From Heyndrickxia sporothermodurans (lineage in GTDB: Bacteria; Bacillota; Bacilli; Bacillales; Bacillaceae_C): DNA of 64,000 bases. Shown here piece by piece: positions 47,889-59,489 of the stretch (positions within the stretch are counted from its first letter, which is position 1; each line of letters opens with the position of its first letter). The stretch spans positions 4,236,001 to 4,300,000 of the forward strand of contig CP066701.1 in NCBI GenBank assembly GCA_016756695.1, written 5' to 3'. A program made the translations under genes and the position numbers. The notes under the pieces are model-generated. The model was not told the DNA's origin. It searched no databases and saw only the letters and a list, made by a program, of their open reading frames with translations.

Positions 47889-47937
47889 AATGAATGTTGG
47901 CAAAGTGGTTACATTTTTAATTGCCGTTTAATGCATT

Positions 47938-49421
47938 TTTTACTTGCCAAATACACCTCATGAAGCGTTCGAATCATTTCAGAGAAATGATGGCTGTCCT
48001 GCCTACCATCCACGCATGATGCTTAAAATTATCTTATGTGCCTACACGCAATCTGTTTTTTCAGGGCGAAAAATTGAAGCCCTATTAAAAGACAGTATCC
48101 GTATGATGTGGCTAGCTCAAGGGCATGAACCAAGCTACCGAACAATCAACCGATTCCGTGTTCAACCAGAAGTGAAAAATTTAATTCGCCAATGTTTCGT
48201 CCAATTCCGTTGCCAATTAATTGAAGAAAAACTGATCGATCAAGAAGCAATTTTTATCGATGGTACAAAGATTGAAGCGAATGCAAATAAATTTACGTTT
48301 GTCTGGAAGAAATCGATTGAGAAGTATCATCAAAGTTTAATTGAAAAGTCAAACCAGCTATATGATGAGCTTCTTGAGAATGAAATCATACCTGAAATCG
48401 AACGTGAAAGCGATGAACAGTTATCATTGGAAGAGCTCGCTCAATTGGTTCAAAAAGTGGATGATGTCGTAAACGAGTATGATAAACAAATTGAAGCATC
48501 ATCGGATGTTCCAGAACGAAAAGCTTTAAGAAATGAACGCAAATATCCGAAAAAGTGCGTAAACAGTTGATTGATTTTATCGTACGAAAACAGAAATACC
48601 AACGAGACCTTGAAATCTTTGGTACACGTAATAGCTATTCTAAAACAGATCCAGATGCGACATTTATGCGAATGAAAGATGATTATATGAAAAATGGACA
48701 ATTGAAGGCTGGTTATAATACACAAATCGCAACGGAAGGTCAATATGCGCTTGCCTATGGATTATTCTCAAACCCAACAGACACACGTACGTTAATTCCC
48801 TTTCTAGATGAGATTGAGCAGGATTATTTCGAGTTACCGGAACACATCGTCACAGATGCAAGTTATGGTAGTGAAGAAAATTATAATGATATCCTTTTGA
48901 ACAGAAAACGTGAAGCACTTATTCCTTATACGCTGTATATGAAGGAAAAAAAGAAAACCTACAAACAAAACCTATTCAATCCAGACAACTGGCCGTACGA
49001 TGAAGAAACAGATACCTATACATGTCCAAACCAGAAACATCTTACATTTCACGATTATTCTGTCCGTACTGATCGTACAGGATTCCAACGGAAGTTTAAA
49101 ATCTACGAGTGCGAAGACTGTTCGGACTGCCCATTCCGTTCCTCCTGTACCAAAGCAAAAGAAGGCAACAATCGAAAACGAATGGTGAATGAAACATGGG
49201 AACAACAAAAAGAATATGTAAGAACGAAGCTTTCAGAAGAGAGAACGGGTGCGATCTATCGAAAACGCAAAATCGATGTGGAACCAGTTTTTGGATTCTT
49301 GAAGGCTAATTTGCGTTTCACACGATTTTCCGTACGAGGAAAATCGAAGGTAGAAAATGAAATGGGCTTTGCATTAATGGCAGTGAATTTAAGAAAATAC
49401 ACTGCCCAACAACTAAGGTAA
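47938..49421 (+). pseudogene. IS1182 transposase, C-terminal part, frameshifted
   Basis: Continues the fragment at 45403. The first part (AYHPRMMLKIILCAYTQSVFSGRKIE, IFIDGTKIEANANKFTFVWKKS) runs to 48570; one T is missing near 48555 (KKLRKQ expected) and the frame resumes to 49421 with the Cys cluster CEDCSDCPFRSSC and the end RKIDVEPVFGFLKANLRFTRF. Both the insertion of IS-E and the frameshift inactivate it. Confidence 0.88.
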
Positions 49422-49448
49422 TAGAAGAATTTACAGGTAAAAATAGAG

Positions 49449-49484
49449 AAAGGTGAATTTGAGCACACTCAAATTCACCTTTTT
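49449..49484. terminator. Right-end hairpin of IS-D
   Basis: 13-bp stem AGGTGAATTTGAG with CTCAAATTCACCT, CACA loop, T run on the plus side and A-rich on the minus side. It may now serve as 3' end of the SR1 transcript coming from the right. Confidence 0.85.
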
Positions 49485-49526
49485 CACTATTTGAAGCTAG
49501 TTATGTCCCAGCCTCTTTCTAATTGT

Positions 49527-49652
49527 TTATTCATTTTCTTTTTCAATTTGTTCTTTATGACAATTCGTACAGCTCGAATATAAAACAGATACTTTTTCGT
49601 CTTCAAAATGATCAATAATTTTATTACATGCTTGGCAGATTAAAGTTCCCAT
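49527..49652 (-). CDS. sr1P: GapA-binding peptide SR1P
   Basis: 41 residues from the ATG at 49652, which follows GGGAGGGAACATTCAT; the longer ORF is not supported. The peptide starts MGTLICQACNKIIDHFEDEKV and ends with a second Cys pair (SSCTNC), closely matching SR1P. In B. subtilis SR1P binds GapA and promotes its interaction with RNase J1, and SR1 is repressed under glycolytic conditions by CcpN. The rnjA gene is in this same window. The coding part is intact although the RNA 3' end is displaced. Confidence 0.9.
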   Translation of the reverse strand: MGTLICQACNKIIDHFEDEKVSVLYSSCTNCHKEQIEKENE

Positions 49653-49677
49653 ATGAATGTTCCCTCCCAACGGAATT

Positions 49678-49691
49678 TGAAAACGTTTTCT
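49678..49691 (-). promoter_or_regulatory. Candidate cre site in the SR1 leader
   Basis: TGAAAACGTTTTCT (plus-strand reading) matches the CcpA consensus TGWAANCGNTNWCA at all but the last base; its core GAAAACGTTTTC is a perfect palindrome. It lies 26 nt upstream of the sr1P start, so binding there would block transcription. Confidence 0.6.
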
Positions 49692-49783
49692 ATCTAAGAT
49701 AATAATAATACATCTTAATTGAAATTTAAAGCCTATTTTGTATGACATATTTATGTAATTTTTATATTAAGTATGACAAATAT

Positions 49784-49814
49784 AAAAAACGATAAGACGT
49801 TCTTATCGTTTTTT
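49784..49814. terminator. Terminator after the 84-codon membrane protein gene
   Basis: 14-bp stem AAAAAACGATAAGA with its partner, CGT loop. Its position fits the minus-strand gene at 49816. Confidence 0.9.
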
Positions 49815-49815
49815 A

Positions 49816-50070
49816 TTAAGAAAAAGGTAATGGTACTACTTGTTTTAGGATAACTTGTAATAAGAGATAAATTGATAAACTGGAAAATGTAATAATAATA
49901 GTCGATCGGTTCGATTTTACAATCATTTTTGTTAATAAAAATGATAAATAAAAGAAAACAATAAAAACGATTATCTTATATAGTAAATGATCTCGATGTG
50001 AAAGCCAAACCGCTAATGTAAAACAACTCCAAATCATTAATTGAAAAAGAAATGCAACATATTTTTTCAT
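49816..50070 (-). CDS. Small membrane protein, unknown
   Basis: 84 residues from the ATG at 50070 (MKKYVAFLFQLMIW), preceded by a weak GGTGAT; an upstream ATG at 50088 has no ribosome site. Three hydrophobic segments (about 5-22, 28-50, 58-76) and basic loops. Not recognised. It is a single gene between the pdh operon end and sr1P, with its own terminator. Confidence 0.6.
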   Translation of the reverse strand: MKKYVAFLFQLMIWSCFTLAVWLSHRDHLLYKIIVFIVFFYLSFLLTKMIVKSNRSTIIITFSSLSIYLLLQVILKQVVPLPFS

Positions 50071-50190
50071 AGCATCACCAAGACTCATAATAATGTTGTT
50101 TCTACATGTACCATAATCCTCGTATGTTGTTAATATTTATCATATGACCGTATTACCTCATTTTAAAACCTCATTTCAAAAAAACAGCAA

Positions 50191-50222
50191 AAAAAATAAA
50201 CCACAAAGCTGTGGTTTATTTC
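50191..50222 (-). terminator. Terminator of the pdh operon
   Basis: 12-bp stem AAATAAACCACA with TGTGGTTTATTT, AAGC loop, followed by T residues on the minus strand. Confidence 0.88.
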
Positions 50223-50233
50223 TTTTTTTATAA

Positions 50234-51646
50234 TTATTTAACAATGTGAATAGGTGTTCCAAGAGCAACTTCTGCTGCTTCCATTGTAATTTCACCTAAT
50301 GTTGGATGTGCATGAATAGTCATTGCAATATCTTCAGCAGTCATCCCTGCTTCAATTGCTAAACCAATTTCCGCAATCATATCAGATGCACTTGTACCGG
50401 CAATTTGCCCACCGATTACTAAGCCATCCTCTTTACGAGTAACTAATTTTAAGAAACCATCTGTGCTATTTAATGCAAGTGCACGACCGTTTGCAGCAAA
50501 TGGGAATTTCGCAGCTACAACTTCGATTCCTTCTTCTTTTGCTTGTTTTTCATTATATCCAACAGTTGCAAGTTCAGGTTCAGAGAATACAACTGCAGGA
50601 ATTCCAAGATAATCAATTTCAGAAGGATGTCCAGAAATCGCCTCTGCAGCAATTTTACCTTCATAAGATGCTTTATGTGCGAGTTGAGGACCTGCAACGA
50701 TATCACCAATCGCATAAATGTTTGATACATTTGTACGACATTGTTTATCGATATTAACAAGACCACGATCTGTCATTTCAATACCCACTTGTTCTAAACC
50801 AAGTTCATCTGTATTCGGACGACGACCAACAGTTACTAAAACATAATCAGCTTCTACGGATGTTTCTTCTCCTTTTACTTCATATGTTACAACAACACCG
50901 TCTTCTTTTTCTTCGACACCTTTTGCCATTGCGTTTGTTACAATTTCAGCACCTTTTTTCTTTAAGTTACGAGAAACAAGTGTTGACATTTGTTTTTCAA
51001 AGCTTCCGGCAAAAAGTTCGGCGCTTCCTTCAAGGATTGTTACTTCTGTTCCAAAGTTTGCGTAGGCCGTACCAAGTTCAACACCGATAACGCCTCCACC
51101 AATGATGACTAATTTCTTTGGAATTTCAGGTAGGCTTAATGCGCCAGTAGAATTAATTACTCGTTTTGAGTATTTAAATGTTGGAATTTCAACAGGGCGT
51201 GAACCAGTTGCAAGAATTGCATTTTTAAATGTATATGTTTGTGCGGAATTTTCATCCATTACACGTAAAGTGTTTGCATCAACAAAGTAAGCTTCGCCTT
51301 TCACAATATCCACTTTATTGCCTTTTAGAAGACCTTGAACACCGCCAGTTAACTGCTTAACCACTTTCCCTTTCCATTCCTGAACTTTAGAAAAGTCAAC
51401 TGTAACATTTTCTGCAGAAATACCGATATCGTCAGAATGTTTAGCTGTTTCATAACGATGTGCAGCTGTAATTAATGCTTTTGAAGGGATACAGCCGACG
51501 TTTAAGCAAACACCGCCGAGCTCACCTTTCTCAACAATTGTTACTTTTTGTCCTAGTTGGGCAGCACGAATCGCTGCTACATACCCGCCAGGGCCTGCAC
51601 CGATGACTATAGTATCTGTTTCAATTGGGAAATCTCCTACTACCAT
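50234..51646 (-). CDS. pdhD: Dihydrolipoyl dehydrogenase (E3)
   Basis: 470 residues. FAD enzyme that reoxidises lipoamide and reduces NAD+, shared by PDH and often other complexes. FAD-binding [14 protein letters not shown] (16-29), redox disulfide GGVCLNVGC with Cys47 and Cys52, NAD motif [17 protein letters not shown], and the C-terminal active-site [11 protein letters not shown] start after AATGGAGGCGTAATAAA. Last gene of pdhABCD, 4 nt from pdhC. Confidence 0.97.
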   Translation of the reverse strand: MVVGDFPIETDTIVIGAGPGGYVAAIRAAQLGQKVTIVEKGELGGVCLNVGCIPSKALITAAHRYETAKHSDDIGISAENVTVDFSKVQEWKGKVVKQLTGGVQGLLKGNKVDIVKGEAYFVDANTLRVMDENSAQTYTFKNAILATGSRPVEIPTFKYSKRVINSTGALSLPEIPKKLVIIGGGVIGVELGTAYANFGTEVTILEGSAELFAGSFEKQMSTLVSRNLKKKGAEIVTNAMAKGVEEKEDGVVVTYEVKGEETSVEADYVLVTVGRRPNTDELGLEQVGIEMTDRGLVNIDKQCRTNVSNIYAIGDIVAGPQLAHKASYEGKIAAEAISGHPSEIDYLGIPAVVFSEPELATVGYNEKQAKEEGIEVVAAKFPFAANGRALALNSTDGFLKLVTRKEDGLVIGGQIAGTSASDMIAEIGLAIEAGMTAEDIAMTIHAHPTLGEITMEAAEVALGTPIHIVK

Positions 51647-51650
51647 TTTA

Positions 51651-52964
51651 TTACGCCTCCATTAATAATAATTCAGGATCGTTCAATAGACGCTTAATAT
51701 GGTTGAGCGCATATTGAGCGGTAGCTCCATCGATAATACGATGATCAAAGCTCAATGATAATGCTAACACAGGTGCTGCTACAATTTCACCATTTTTTAC
51801 TACTGGTTTTTCAGAAATTCTTCCGATACCCAAAATTGCTACTTCAGGGTGATTAATTACTGGAGTAAACCATTGACCACCGGCTGATCCAATATTCGTA
51901 ATTGTACATGAAGCACCTTTCATTTCGTTTGGAGCTAATTTACCATCACGTGCTTTTCCTGCAAGCTCGTTAATTTCTTGAGAAACAGAGAAAACAGATT
52001 TGCGATCTGCGTTTTTCACTACAGGAACTAATAATCCTTTATCTGTATCTGCGGCAATCCCGATATTAAAGTAATGCTTATGAACGATTTCACCAGCAGC
52101 ATCATCAATTGATGTATTAAGCGTCGGAAATTCGCGTAATGCACTTACTAGCGCTTTAACTACATAAGGTAAGAAAGTAAGCTTAATGCCTTTTTCAGCA
52201 GCAACTTCTTTGAATTTTTTACGATGTGCAACAAGTTTTGTTACGTCAATTTCGTCCATTAATGTAACGTGTGGAGCTGTGTGTTTAGAATTAACCATTG
52301 CTTTAGCAATCGCTTTACGAATTCCACTCATTTTTTCTCGAGTTTCTGGGAATTCTCCTTCAGGGATTGCTACTTTAGCTTGTGCAGCTGTTTCTGTAGT
52401 TTCCACTGCAGTTGTTTGAGTAGAAGCTTCTTCGTTTACTGCTGCACCACCATTTGCATATGCATCAATATCTTCTTTTTGGACGCGGCCATTATTTCCA
52501 CTACCTTGTACTAAACGAATATCCACGCCTTTTTCGCGAGCATATTTTCTAACTGATGGCATAGCGATTACACGTTTACTAGGATCTGCTTCTTTCGTTT
52601 CAGTTGCAGCTTGGGAAGAACTTTCAGTTTTATCTTCTTGTTGAGTGTTTTGCTCAGCTTTTTCTTCAGTCTTTTTCTCTTCTTCGCTTGGACCATGATC
52701 CCCTTTAAATTGAAGGTTTTCATATCCTGGCGCATCAAATTTGATTAAAACATCACCTACGATGGCAACTGTACCTTCTTCAACTAATATATCTTCAACA
52801 GTACCTGCAACTGGTGATGGAATCTCAACAACTGCCTTATCATTTTGTACTTCACACAGAACATCATCTTCTGCAACTTTATCGCCTGGCTTAACGAACC
52901 ATTTTACGATTTCACCTTCATGAATTCCTTCACCAATATCTGGTAGTCTAAATTCGAATGACAA
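51651..52964 (-). CDS. pdhC: Dihydrolipoamide acetyltransferase (E2)
   Basis: 437 residues. Core of the PDH complex: one lipoyl domain (1-80) with the lipoylated Lys43 in QNDKAVVE, an acidic Gln/Ser-rich linker, the E1/E3-binding domain (about 130-165, [14 protein letters not shown]) and the catalytic domain with HRIIDGATA. Only one lipoyl domain, as in other Bacillus. TTG start after AGGATGGTGAACAATC. It is 102 nt from pdhB, with a hairpin in between. Confidence 0.96.
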   Translation of the reverse strand: MSFEFRLPDIGEGIHEGEIVKWFVKPGDKVAEDDVLCEVQNDKAVVEIPSPVAGTVEDILVEEGTVAIVGDVLIKFDAPGYENLQFKGDHGPSEEEKKTEEKAEQNTQQEDKTESSSQAATETKEADPSKRVIAMPSVRKYAREKGVDIRLVQGSGNNGRVQKEDIDAYANGGAAVNEEASTQTTAVETTETAAQAKVAIPEGEFPETREKMSGIRKAIAKAMVNSKHTAPHVTLMDEIDVTKLVAHRKKFKEVAAEKGIKLTFLPYVVKALVSALREFPTLNTSIDDAAGEIVHKHYFNIGIAADTDKGLLVPVVKNADRKSVFSVSQEINELAGKARDGKLAPNEMKGASCTITNIGSAGGQWFTPVINHPEVAILGIGRISEKPVVKNGEIVAAPVLALSLSFDHRIIDGATAQYALNHIKRLLNDPELLLMEA

Positions 52965-53026
52965 GATTGTTCACCATCCTAATTAAAATTTTATTTTGTG
53001 TATTGATTGTATCTAAAATTGCATAG

Positions 53027-53044
53027 CCCTTCGATAGGAAGGGC
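53027..53044 (-). other. Hairpin between pdhB and pdhC
   Basis: GCCCTTC pairs with GAAGGGC, 5-nt loop. On the minus strand no T run follows, so it is more likely a processing or stability element than a terminator. Confidence 0.4.
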
Positions 53045-53066
53045 AAAAATTGAATTTGTTTAATTA

Positions 53067-54044
53067 TTAAAAAGTAAGCACTTTTTTAGCTGTTTCGATA
53101 ATATCTTTATAGTTTGGTAACCAAACTGATTCTGCTTGTGAGAATGGGTATACAGTGTCAGCAGCAGTTACGCGTAACACCGGTGCTTCCAAGCTCAAAA
53201 TTGCTCTTTCATTAATTTCAGCAATAACATTTGCAGCAATTCCAGCTTGTTTTTGTGCTTCTTGAACAACAATTGCGCGATTTGTTTTTTCAACAGAAGC
53301 AACAATTGTATCGACATCAAGTGGACTGATCGTACGTAAATCTACAACTTCAACAGAGTATCCTTCTTTTTCAAGTTCATCAGCAGCTTTTAATGATTCA
53401 TGAACCATCGCTCCATAAGTAATAATGGAAAGATCTTTACCTTCACGTTTCACATCTGCTTTCCCAAGAGGAATTGTATACTCTTCTTCAGGAACATCTT
53501 GACGGAATGAACGATACAACTTCATATGCTCTAAAAAGATAACCGGATCATTATCACGAATTGAAGAAATTAATAATCCTTTTGCATCGTATGGTGTAGA
53601 TGGAATAACTACTTTTAATCCTGGTTGTTGAGCGACAAGACCTTCTAAACTATCAGCATGAAGTTCTGGTGTGTGAACACCTCCACCAAATGGTGAACGA
53701 ATCGTAATTGGTGCATTCAAACTTCCACCTGTACGATAGCGCCAACGTGCCATTTGTCCACTGACAGAGTCCATTACTTCAAATAAGAATCCAAAGAATT
53801 GAATCTCTGGTACCGGACGATAGCCTTCTAATGTTAAACCAATTGCCAATCCACCAATTCCTGATTCTGCAAGTGGTGTATCAAATACGCGCTCTTCACC
53901 AAATTCTTTTTGAAGACCTTCAGTCGCACGGAATACGCCGCCGTTAACGCCAACGTCTTCACCGAATACTAAAACATTTTCATCATTACGTAATTCAGTA
54001 CGTAACGCATCGGTGATTGCTTGAATCATTGTCATTTGCGCCAT
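53067..54044 (-). CDS. pdhB: Pyruvate dehydrogenase E1 subunit beta
   Basis: 325 residues. With pdhA it forms the thiamin-diphosphate E1 component that decarboxylates pyruvate and acetylates the lipoyl group of E2. Typical sequences [36 protein letters not shown] and the C-terminal transketolase-like domain. ATG start, with another in-frame ATG (MTMIQ) three codons on. Follows pdhA by 3 nt. Confidence 0.96.
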   Translation of the reverse strand: MAQMTMIQAITDALRTELRNDENVLVFGEDVGVNGGVFRATEGLQKEFGEERVFDTPLAESGIGGLAIGLTLEGYRPVPEIQFFGFLFEVMDSVSGQMARWRYRTGGSLNAPITIRSPFGGGVHTPELHADSLEGLVAQQPGLKVVIPSTPYDAKGLLISSIRDNDPVIFLEHMKLYRSFRQDVPEEEYTIPLGKADVKREGKDLSIITYGAMVHESLKAADELEKEGYSVEVVDLRTISPLDVDTIVASVEKTNRAIVVQEAQKQAGIAANVIAEINERAILSLEAPVLRVTAADTVYPFSQAESVWLPNYKDIIETAKKVLTF

Positions 54045-54047
54045 GGC

Positions 54048-55648
<1,601 letters not shown>

Positions 55649-56293
55649 CTAGTCAATTTTAATATGTGCATCTTGATAAAACTCCATTTTACTTTCATTA
55701 AACTCTTTAGTCCGGTCATTAAAAAGTTTATTCATTTTTAGTACTTCAGAATAAGCTTGATTTGTCAGTGCTATTTGTTTTTCTAAATCGTCCATTGATA
55801 AATTTTCTGTTTTTAACATTTTATATAGCTTATTATTTGTATCAATTCCTTGATTATAAGCCGTATAAAGTTGATCATGTGCTTTATAGCGTTCCTGCAT
55901 TAAATGATAAAGTTTAATTGCTTCGGTTTTTACTTTTTTAGCTTCAATTTTATTTATTTGAGGTTTCATTTTAGAAAATTCTTTTTTAGATGAAAGAATT
56001 GATTCTTGTTCAACATCCATTCGTTCTTGTCGTTTTGCTAAATTTTCTAAAGCAGAATCGGATAATTTCACAATTTTATCCATATCATTCATTCCAAGAT
56101 TGATAATTTTATCAAAAATCTTCTTTTCTTGCGATTCTAATTCCTTCAGCGGTTTTTGCTGCTTATTAAATTCCTTTTCTTTGGATACCGTTTTTTCTAG
56201 TATTCGATAAATTTTTTCTTCTGGACTTTCTTGACATCCCGCTAGTATTGCAATAACTGTTACACAAATAAAAATAATGCGAAGTTTAGTCAC
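55649..56293 (-). CDS. ykyA: YkyA family cell-wall lipoprotein
   Basis: 214 residues. Lipoprotein signal with lipobox LAGC (Cys20); the mature part is almost entirely helical and charged, forming long coiled coils (KEKEFNKQQKPLKELESQEK, KLFNDRTKEFNE). The family (putative cell-wall binding lipoprotein) has no known enzymatic activity. GTG start after TAAGGAGGAACATTT. Position next to pdhA is as in B. subtilis. Confidence 0.9.
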   Translation of the reverse strand: MTKLRIIFICVTVIAILAGCQESPEEKIYRILEKTVSKEKEFNKQQKPLKELESQEKKIFDKIINLGMNDMDKIVKLSDSALENLAKRQERMDVEQESILSSKKEFSKMKPQINKIEAKKVKTEAIKLYHLMQERYKAHDQLYTAYNQGIDTNNKLYKMLKTENLSMDDLEKQIALTNQAYSEVLKMNKLFNDRTKEFNESKMEFYQDAHIKID

Positions 56294-56469
56294 AAATGTT
56301 CCTCCTTACACTGTAACATTTAAACTATATCGATTATTGCGAAATTTAACAATATATAACGAATATATAATTGTTGGCTTGTCCAAAAGTTATTTTTTAT
56401 AATTTATTCAAAAATAAGCGTTAATATGCCTTTTTCTCTTATTTCAAACAAAATAATTCTATTAAATAG

Positions 56470-56497
56470 AAAAGCCAAGAAAAAATTCTCGGCTTTT
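56470..56497 (-). terminator. Terminator of ykrA
   Basis: Stem AAAAGCC with GGCTTTT extended by wobble pairs on the minus strand; followed by T-rich sequence. Confidence 0.65.
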
Positions 56498-56503
56498 ACT
56501 TTT

Positions 56504-57277
56504 TTACGATATAAAATTGAAATGTTTTAATCCTTGATAGATTCCCGCTTCTGATACATCTGAAGTAATATAATCCGCGTATTGTTTTACCGTTTCGCTA
56601 GCATTTCCCATCGCTATTCCGGTTCCAACTGTTTCTAGCATTTCTATATCATTCAACCCGTCTCCAAAAGCATATACATCATCAATTTCAAAGCCGATTT
56701 TTTCTATCAAAATCTTAATTCCCTCTGCTTTCGATCCTCCGCTAGGGATTACATCCATCGAAAATTCATGCCATCTAATGAAATTAAATGGTTGGTAGTT
56801 ATTCAGATACAAACTTTCTTCTTTTTCCTCGCAAAATAATAGAGCTTGATAAATTTCTTTATCTTTATAAAAATTCGGATCAAATGCAGGTGATGCAACC
56901 TTTAAACTTTCTATACTTGTATTAACGAATGGATGATTTTGAGTATTCGTTGTCATTGTTTCCTCGTTTAAGAATACTATAGGATGTTTATGATTGTTGG
57001 AGTCATCAATTAACTTTTCTAATTCTTTTTGATTAAGAGGGTTTGTGTAAATAACTTCATTTTCGAATACAACGTATTGCCCATTAAAACATACATAGGA
57101 ATCTATCTCTAACTCTTCTCTTAAATCTTTAAACATAAACGGTGCACGTCCGGTAGCAATTGCTACATACACTCCGTTATTTTTTAATTGGGTAATGGCT
57201 TTCTTTGTTGATTCCGGCAACTTCTTCTCATGATCCAATAAAGTTCCATCAATATCAAAAAACACAATTTTCTTCAT
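56504..57277 (-). CDS. ykrA: Cof-type HAD phosphatase YkrA
   Basis: 257 residues. HAD motifs in order: DIDGTLLD with nucleophile Asp8 and Asp10, the Thr in AIATGRAPF, the Lys in GGSKAEGI and the acidic motif FGDGLNDIEML. The type IIB cap lies between motifs II and III. Likely a sugar-phosphate or cofactor phosphatase in the cytosol; substrate unknown. ATG start. Divergent from rpoY. Confidence 0.9.
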   Translation of the reverse strand: MKKIVFFDIDGTLLDHEKKLPESTKKAITQLKNNGVYVAIATGRAPFMFKDLREELEIDSYVCFNGQYVVFENEVIYTNPLNQKELEKLIDDSNNHKHPIVFLNEETMTTNTQNHPFVNTSIESLKVASPAFDPNFYKDKEIYQALLFCEEKEESLYLNNYQPFNFIRWHEFSMDVIPSGGSKAEGIKILIEKIGFEIDDVYAFGDGLNDIEMLETVGTGIAMGNASETVKQYADYITSDVSEAGIYQGLKHFNFIS

Positions 57278-57522
57278 TTCTCTACTCCTTACATGTTGTA
57301 AACTTCCTGAGGTTAAATTAATTTATAATCAAATTATTGTAGCATATTTAACTTTGTTTATGAAATTTGATGGCATAATTCCAATTATACCCTTGAAGAA
57401 AAATTGAATTAATGAGTAGAATATTATTAAGTTTAATCTAGGCCGCCTTTACTTTACGAAAAATTACATTAAAATAGAATATAGAAAAGTTACATTTGAT
57501 AACGGAGTTAGGAGAGAAAAAA

Positions 57523-57735
57523 ATGATTTATAAAGTTTATTATCAAGAAAGTAAAGATGAAATAGCAGTTCGTGAAAATACGAAAACAATGTATATTGAA
57601 GCGAACTCAGAAAGAGAAGTACGTTTATCTTTAAAAAACCGTCAAATTAATATCGAATTCGTACAACTCTTAGAAGGTTCTTACCTTGAATACGAAAAAA
57701 ACCATAAAAATTTCGAGCTATCGGAGACTAGATAA
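57523..57735 (+). CDS. rpoY: RNA polymerase epsilon subunit RpoY
   Basis: 70 residues from the ATG at 57523 ([24 protein letters not shown]), preceded by AGTTAGGAGAGAAAAAA; the earlier ATG at 57496 would place the ribosome site inside the gene. Epsilon is a small subunit found in Firmicutes that binds near the DNA-entry jaw of the polymerase and is related to a phage inhibitor. It lies 5 bp before rnjA, the standard pairing, and the two are probably translated from one transcript. Confidence 0.95.
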   Translation: MIYKVYYQESKDEIAVRENTKTMYIEANSEREVRLSLKNRQINIEFVQLLEGSYLEYEKNHKNFELSETR

Positions 57736-57740
57736 CCTAT

Positions 57741-59408
57741 ATGAAATTTGTAAAAAATGATCAAGCAGCCGTATTTGCCCTTGGCGGTTTAGGGGAAATC
57801 GGAAAAAATACTTATGCTGTACAGTTTCAAGATGAAATTATTTTAATTGATGCCGGGATTAAGTTTCCGGAAGATGAATTATTAGGAATTGACTACGTAA
57901 TACCGGATTACACTTATTTAGTAAAAAACGAAGAAAAGATTAAAGGCTTGTTTATTACCCATGGACATGAAGACCACATTGGCGGAATTCCCTACTTATT
58001 AAGACAAGTAAATATTCCGATTTATGGTGGAAAACTTGCCTTAGGGCTAATTAAAAACAAGTTAGAAGAACATGGTTTATTAAGACAAACTAAATTTCAT
58101 GAGATTCAGGAAGAAGACGTAATCAAATTCAGAAAAACATCTGTCACGTTTTTCCGAACTACTCATAGTATTCCTGACTCTTACGGAATTGTTGTCAAAA
58201 CACCACAAGGGAATATCGTTCACACAGGTGATTTTAAATTTGACTTCACACCGGTTGGTGAACCAGCCAACTTAACGAAAATGGCGGAGATAGGTAAAGA
58301 AGGTGTACTTTGTCTACTATCAGATAGTACAAATAGTGAAGTCCCTCATTTTACAATGTCTGAACGACGCGTCGGTGAAAGCATTCAGGACGTATTTAGA
58401 AAAGTTGATGGAAGGATTATTTTTGCAACATTTGCATCGAATATCCATCGCCTTCAACAAGTAGCGGAAGCGGCTGTAATGAACGGCAGAAAAATAGCTG
58501 TGTTCGGACGAAGTATGGAAGCAGCAATAAATATTGGACATGATCTTGGTTATATCCAGTGCCCAAAAGATACATTTATTGATGCACAGCAAATCAATCG
58601 ATTACCAGCTAATAAAGTAACTATTTTATGTACTGGTAGCCAAGGTGAACCAATGGCTGCACTTTCTAGAATTGCTAATGGAACACATAGACAAATCCAA
58701 ATTCAACCTGGGGATACGGTAGTCTTTTCTTCTTCACCTATTCCTGGTAATACGATCAGTGTAAATCGTACAATTAATCTACTTTTCCGTGCCGGCGCGG
58801 ACGTTATTCATGGACCACTTAATGATATTCATACGTCTGGTCACGGTGGACAACAAGAACAAAAATTAATGTTACGATTAATTAAACCTAAATTTTTCAT
58901 GCCTATACATGGTGAATACAGAATGCAGAAGACACATGCTCAGTTAGCAATTGATTGCGGTGTCCCTGAAGAAAACTGTTTCATTATGGATAACGGCGAG
59001 GTTCTTGCATTAAGCAGCGATTCAGCGCAAGTTGCCGGAAAAATCCCATCAGGATCCGTGTATATTGATGGAAATGGAATTGGAGATATCGGTAATATCG
59101 TCTTGCGTGATCGACGTATTTTATCGGAAGAAGGTTTAGTTATAGTCGTTGTTTCAATTAATATGAATGACTTTAAAATTGCTTCAGGTCCGGATATTAT
59201 TTCAAGAGGATTTGTTTATATGCGGGAATCAGGAGATTTAATTAACGAGGCACAAAATCTGATTTCTAAACATCTAAACAAAGTAATGGAAAGAAAAACA
59301 TCACAGTGGACTGAGATTAAAAATGAAATTACAGATACACTCGCTCCATTCCTTTATGAAAAAACAAAACGCAGACCGATGATAATGCCTATAATAATGG
59401 AAGTTTAA
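57741..59408 (+). CDS. rnjA: Ribonuclease J1
   Basis: 555 residues. Beta-lactamase-fold metallonuclease with the zinc motif [10 protein letters not shown] (His74, His76, Asp78, His79), [11 protein letters not shown], the beta-CASP insertion ([15 protein letters not shown]) and MPIHGEYRM. It acts as endonuclease and 5'-3' exonuclease in mRNA decay and 16S maturation. The ATG is 5 bp after the rpoY stop; SR1P-GapA is known to modulate RNase J1 in B. subtilis, and sr1P is 8 kb away. Confidence 0.97.
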   Translation: MKFVKNDQAAVFALGGLGEIGKNTYAVQFQDEIILIDAGIKFPEDELLGIDYVIPDYTYLVKNEEKIKGLFITHGHEDHIGGIPYLLRQVNIPIYGGKLALGLIKNKLEEHGLLRQTKFHEIQEEDVIKFRKTSVTFFRTTHSIPDSYGIVVKTPQGNIVHTGDFKFDFTPVGEPANLTKMAEIGKEGVLCLLSDSTNSEVPHFTMSERRVGESIQDVFRKVDGRIIFATFASNIHRLQQVAEAAVMNGRKIAVFGRSMEAAINIGHDLGYIQCPKDTFIDAQQINRLPANKVTILCTGSQGEPMAALSRIANGTHRQIQIQPGDTVVFSSSPIPGNTISVNRTINLLFRAGADVIHGPLNDIHTSGHGGQQEQKLMLRLIKPKFFMPIHGEYRMQKTHAQLAIDCGVPEENCFIMDNGEVLALSSDSAQVAGKIPSGSVYIDGNGIGDIGNIVLRDRRILSEEGLVIVVVSINMNDFKIASGPDIISRGFVYMRESGDLINEAQNLISKHLNKVMERKTSQWTEIKNEITDTLAPFLYEKTKRRPMIMPIIMEV

Positions 59409-59447
59409 ATAAGAAAAGCGAAAGGCTAGACGTCGGAACTGGACAAT

Positions 59448-59489
59448 AATAAAAAAGGAACATTCCAATTGGAATGTTCCTTTTTTATT
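59448..59489. terminator. Bidirectional terminator, rnjA and ktrC
   Basis: 19-bp perfect stem (59448-59466 with 59471-59489), AATT loop. Confidence 0.95.

Larger units (their letters stand above)
45532..47932 (+). mobile_element. IS-E: IS21-family element inside IS-D
   Basis: About 2401 bp with istA and istB in order. Terminal regions share GGCAATTAA and ACCACTT...CAACATTC motifs in inverted orientation at both ends (left about 45549-45618, right about 47890-47926). A GCATT repeat (45527-45531 and 47933-47937) restores the host transposase frame, so it is the likely target duplication; the exact outer ends lack the usual TG...CA and remain uncertain. Confidence 0.8.
45245..49516 (+). mobile_element. 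IS-D: IS1182-family element carrying IS-E (IS21)
   Basis: The ends are inverted repeats AGAGGCTGGGACA, the hallmark of IS1182 elements, at 45245 and at 49516 (reverse). Just inside each end is a strong hairpin (45278-45320 and 49451-49480) that blocks transcription through the element. No target repeat is seen. It lies between the speA stop and the sr1P stop, 10 nt from the latter. Confidence 0.9.
49517..49705 (-). ncRNA. SR1 dual-function RNA, 3' part displaced by IS-D
   Basis: In B. subtilis the SR1 RNA lies between speA and pdhD and encodes SR1P. Here sr1P is present in that place and strand, but only 10 nt remain between its stop and IS-D. The downstream region, which in B. subtilis pairs with ahrC mRNA and carries the terminator, is not found. 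The 5' end is estimated; a cre site lies in the leader. Confidence 0.55.

Noticed and set aside
45246-49515. Target-site duplication for IS-D
   Set aside because: The bases flanking the two AGAGGCTGGGACA ends do not match; the family often lacks a clear duplication.
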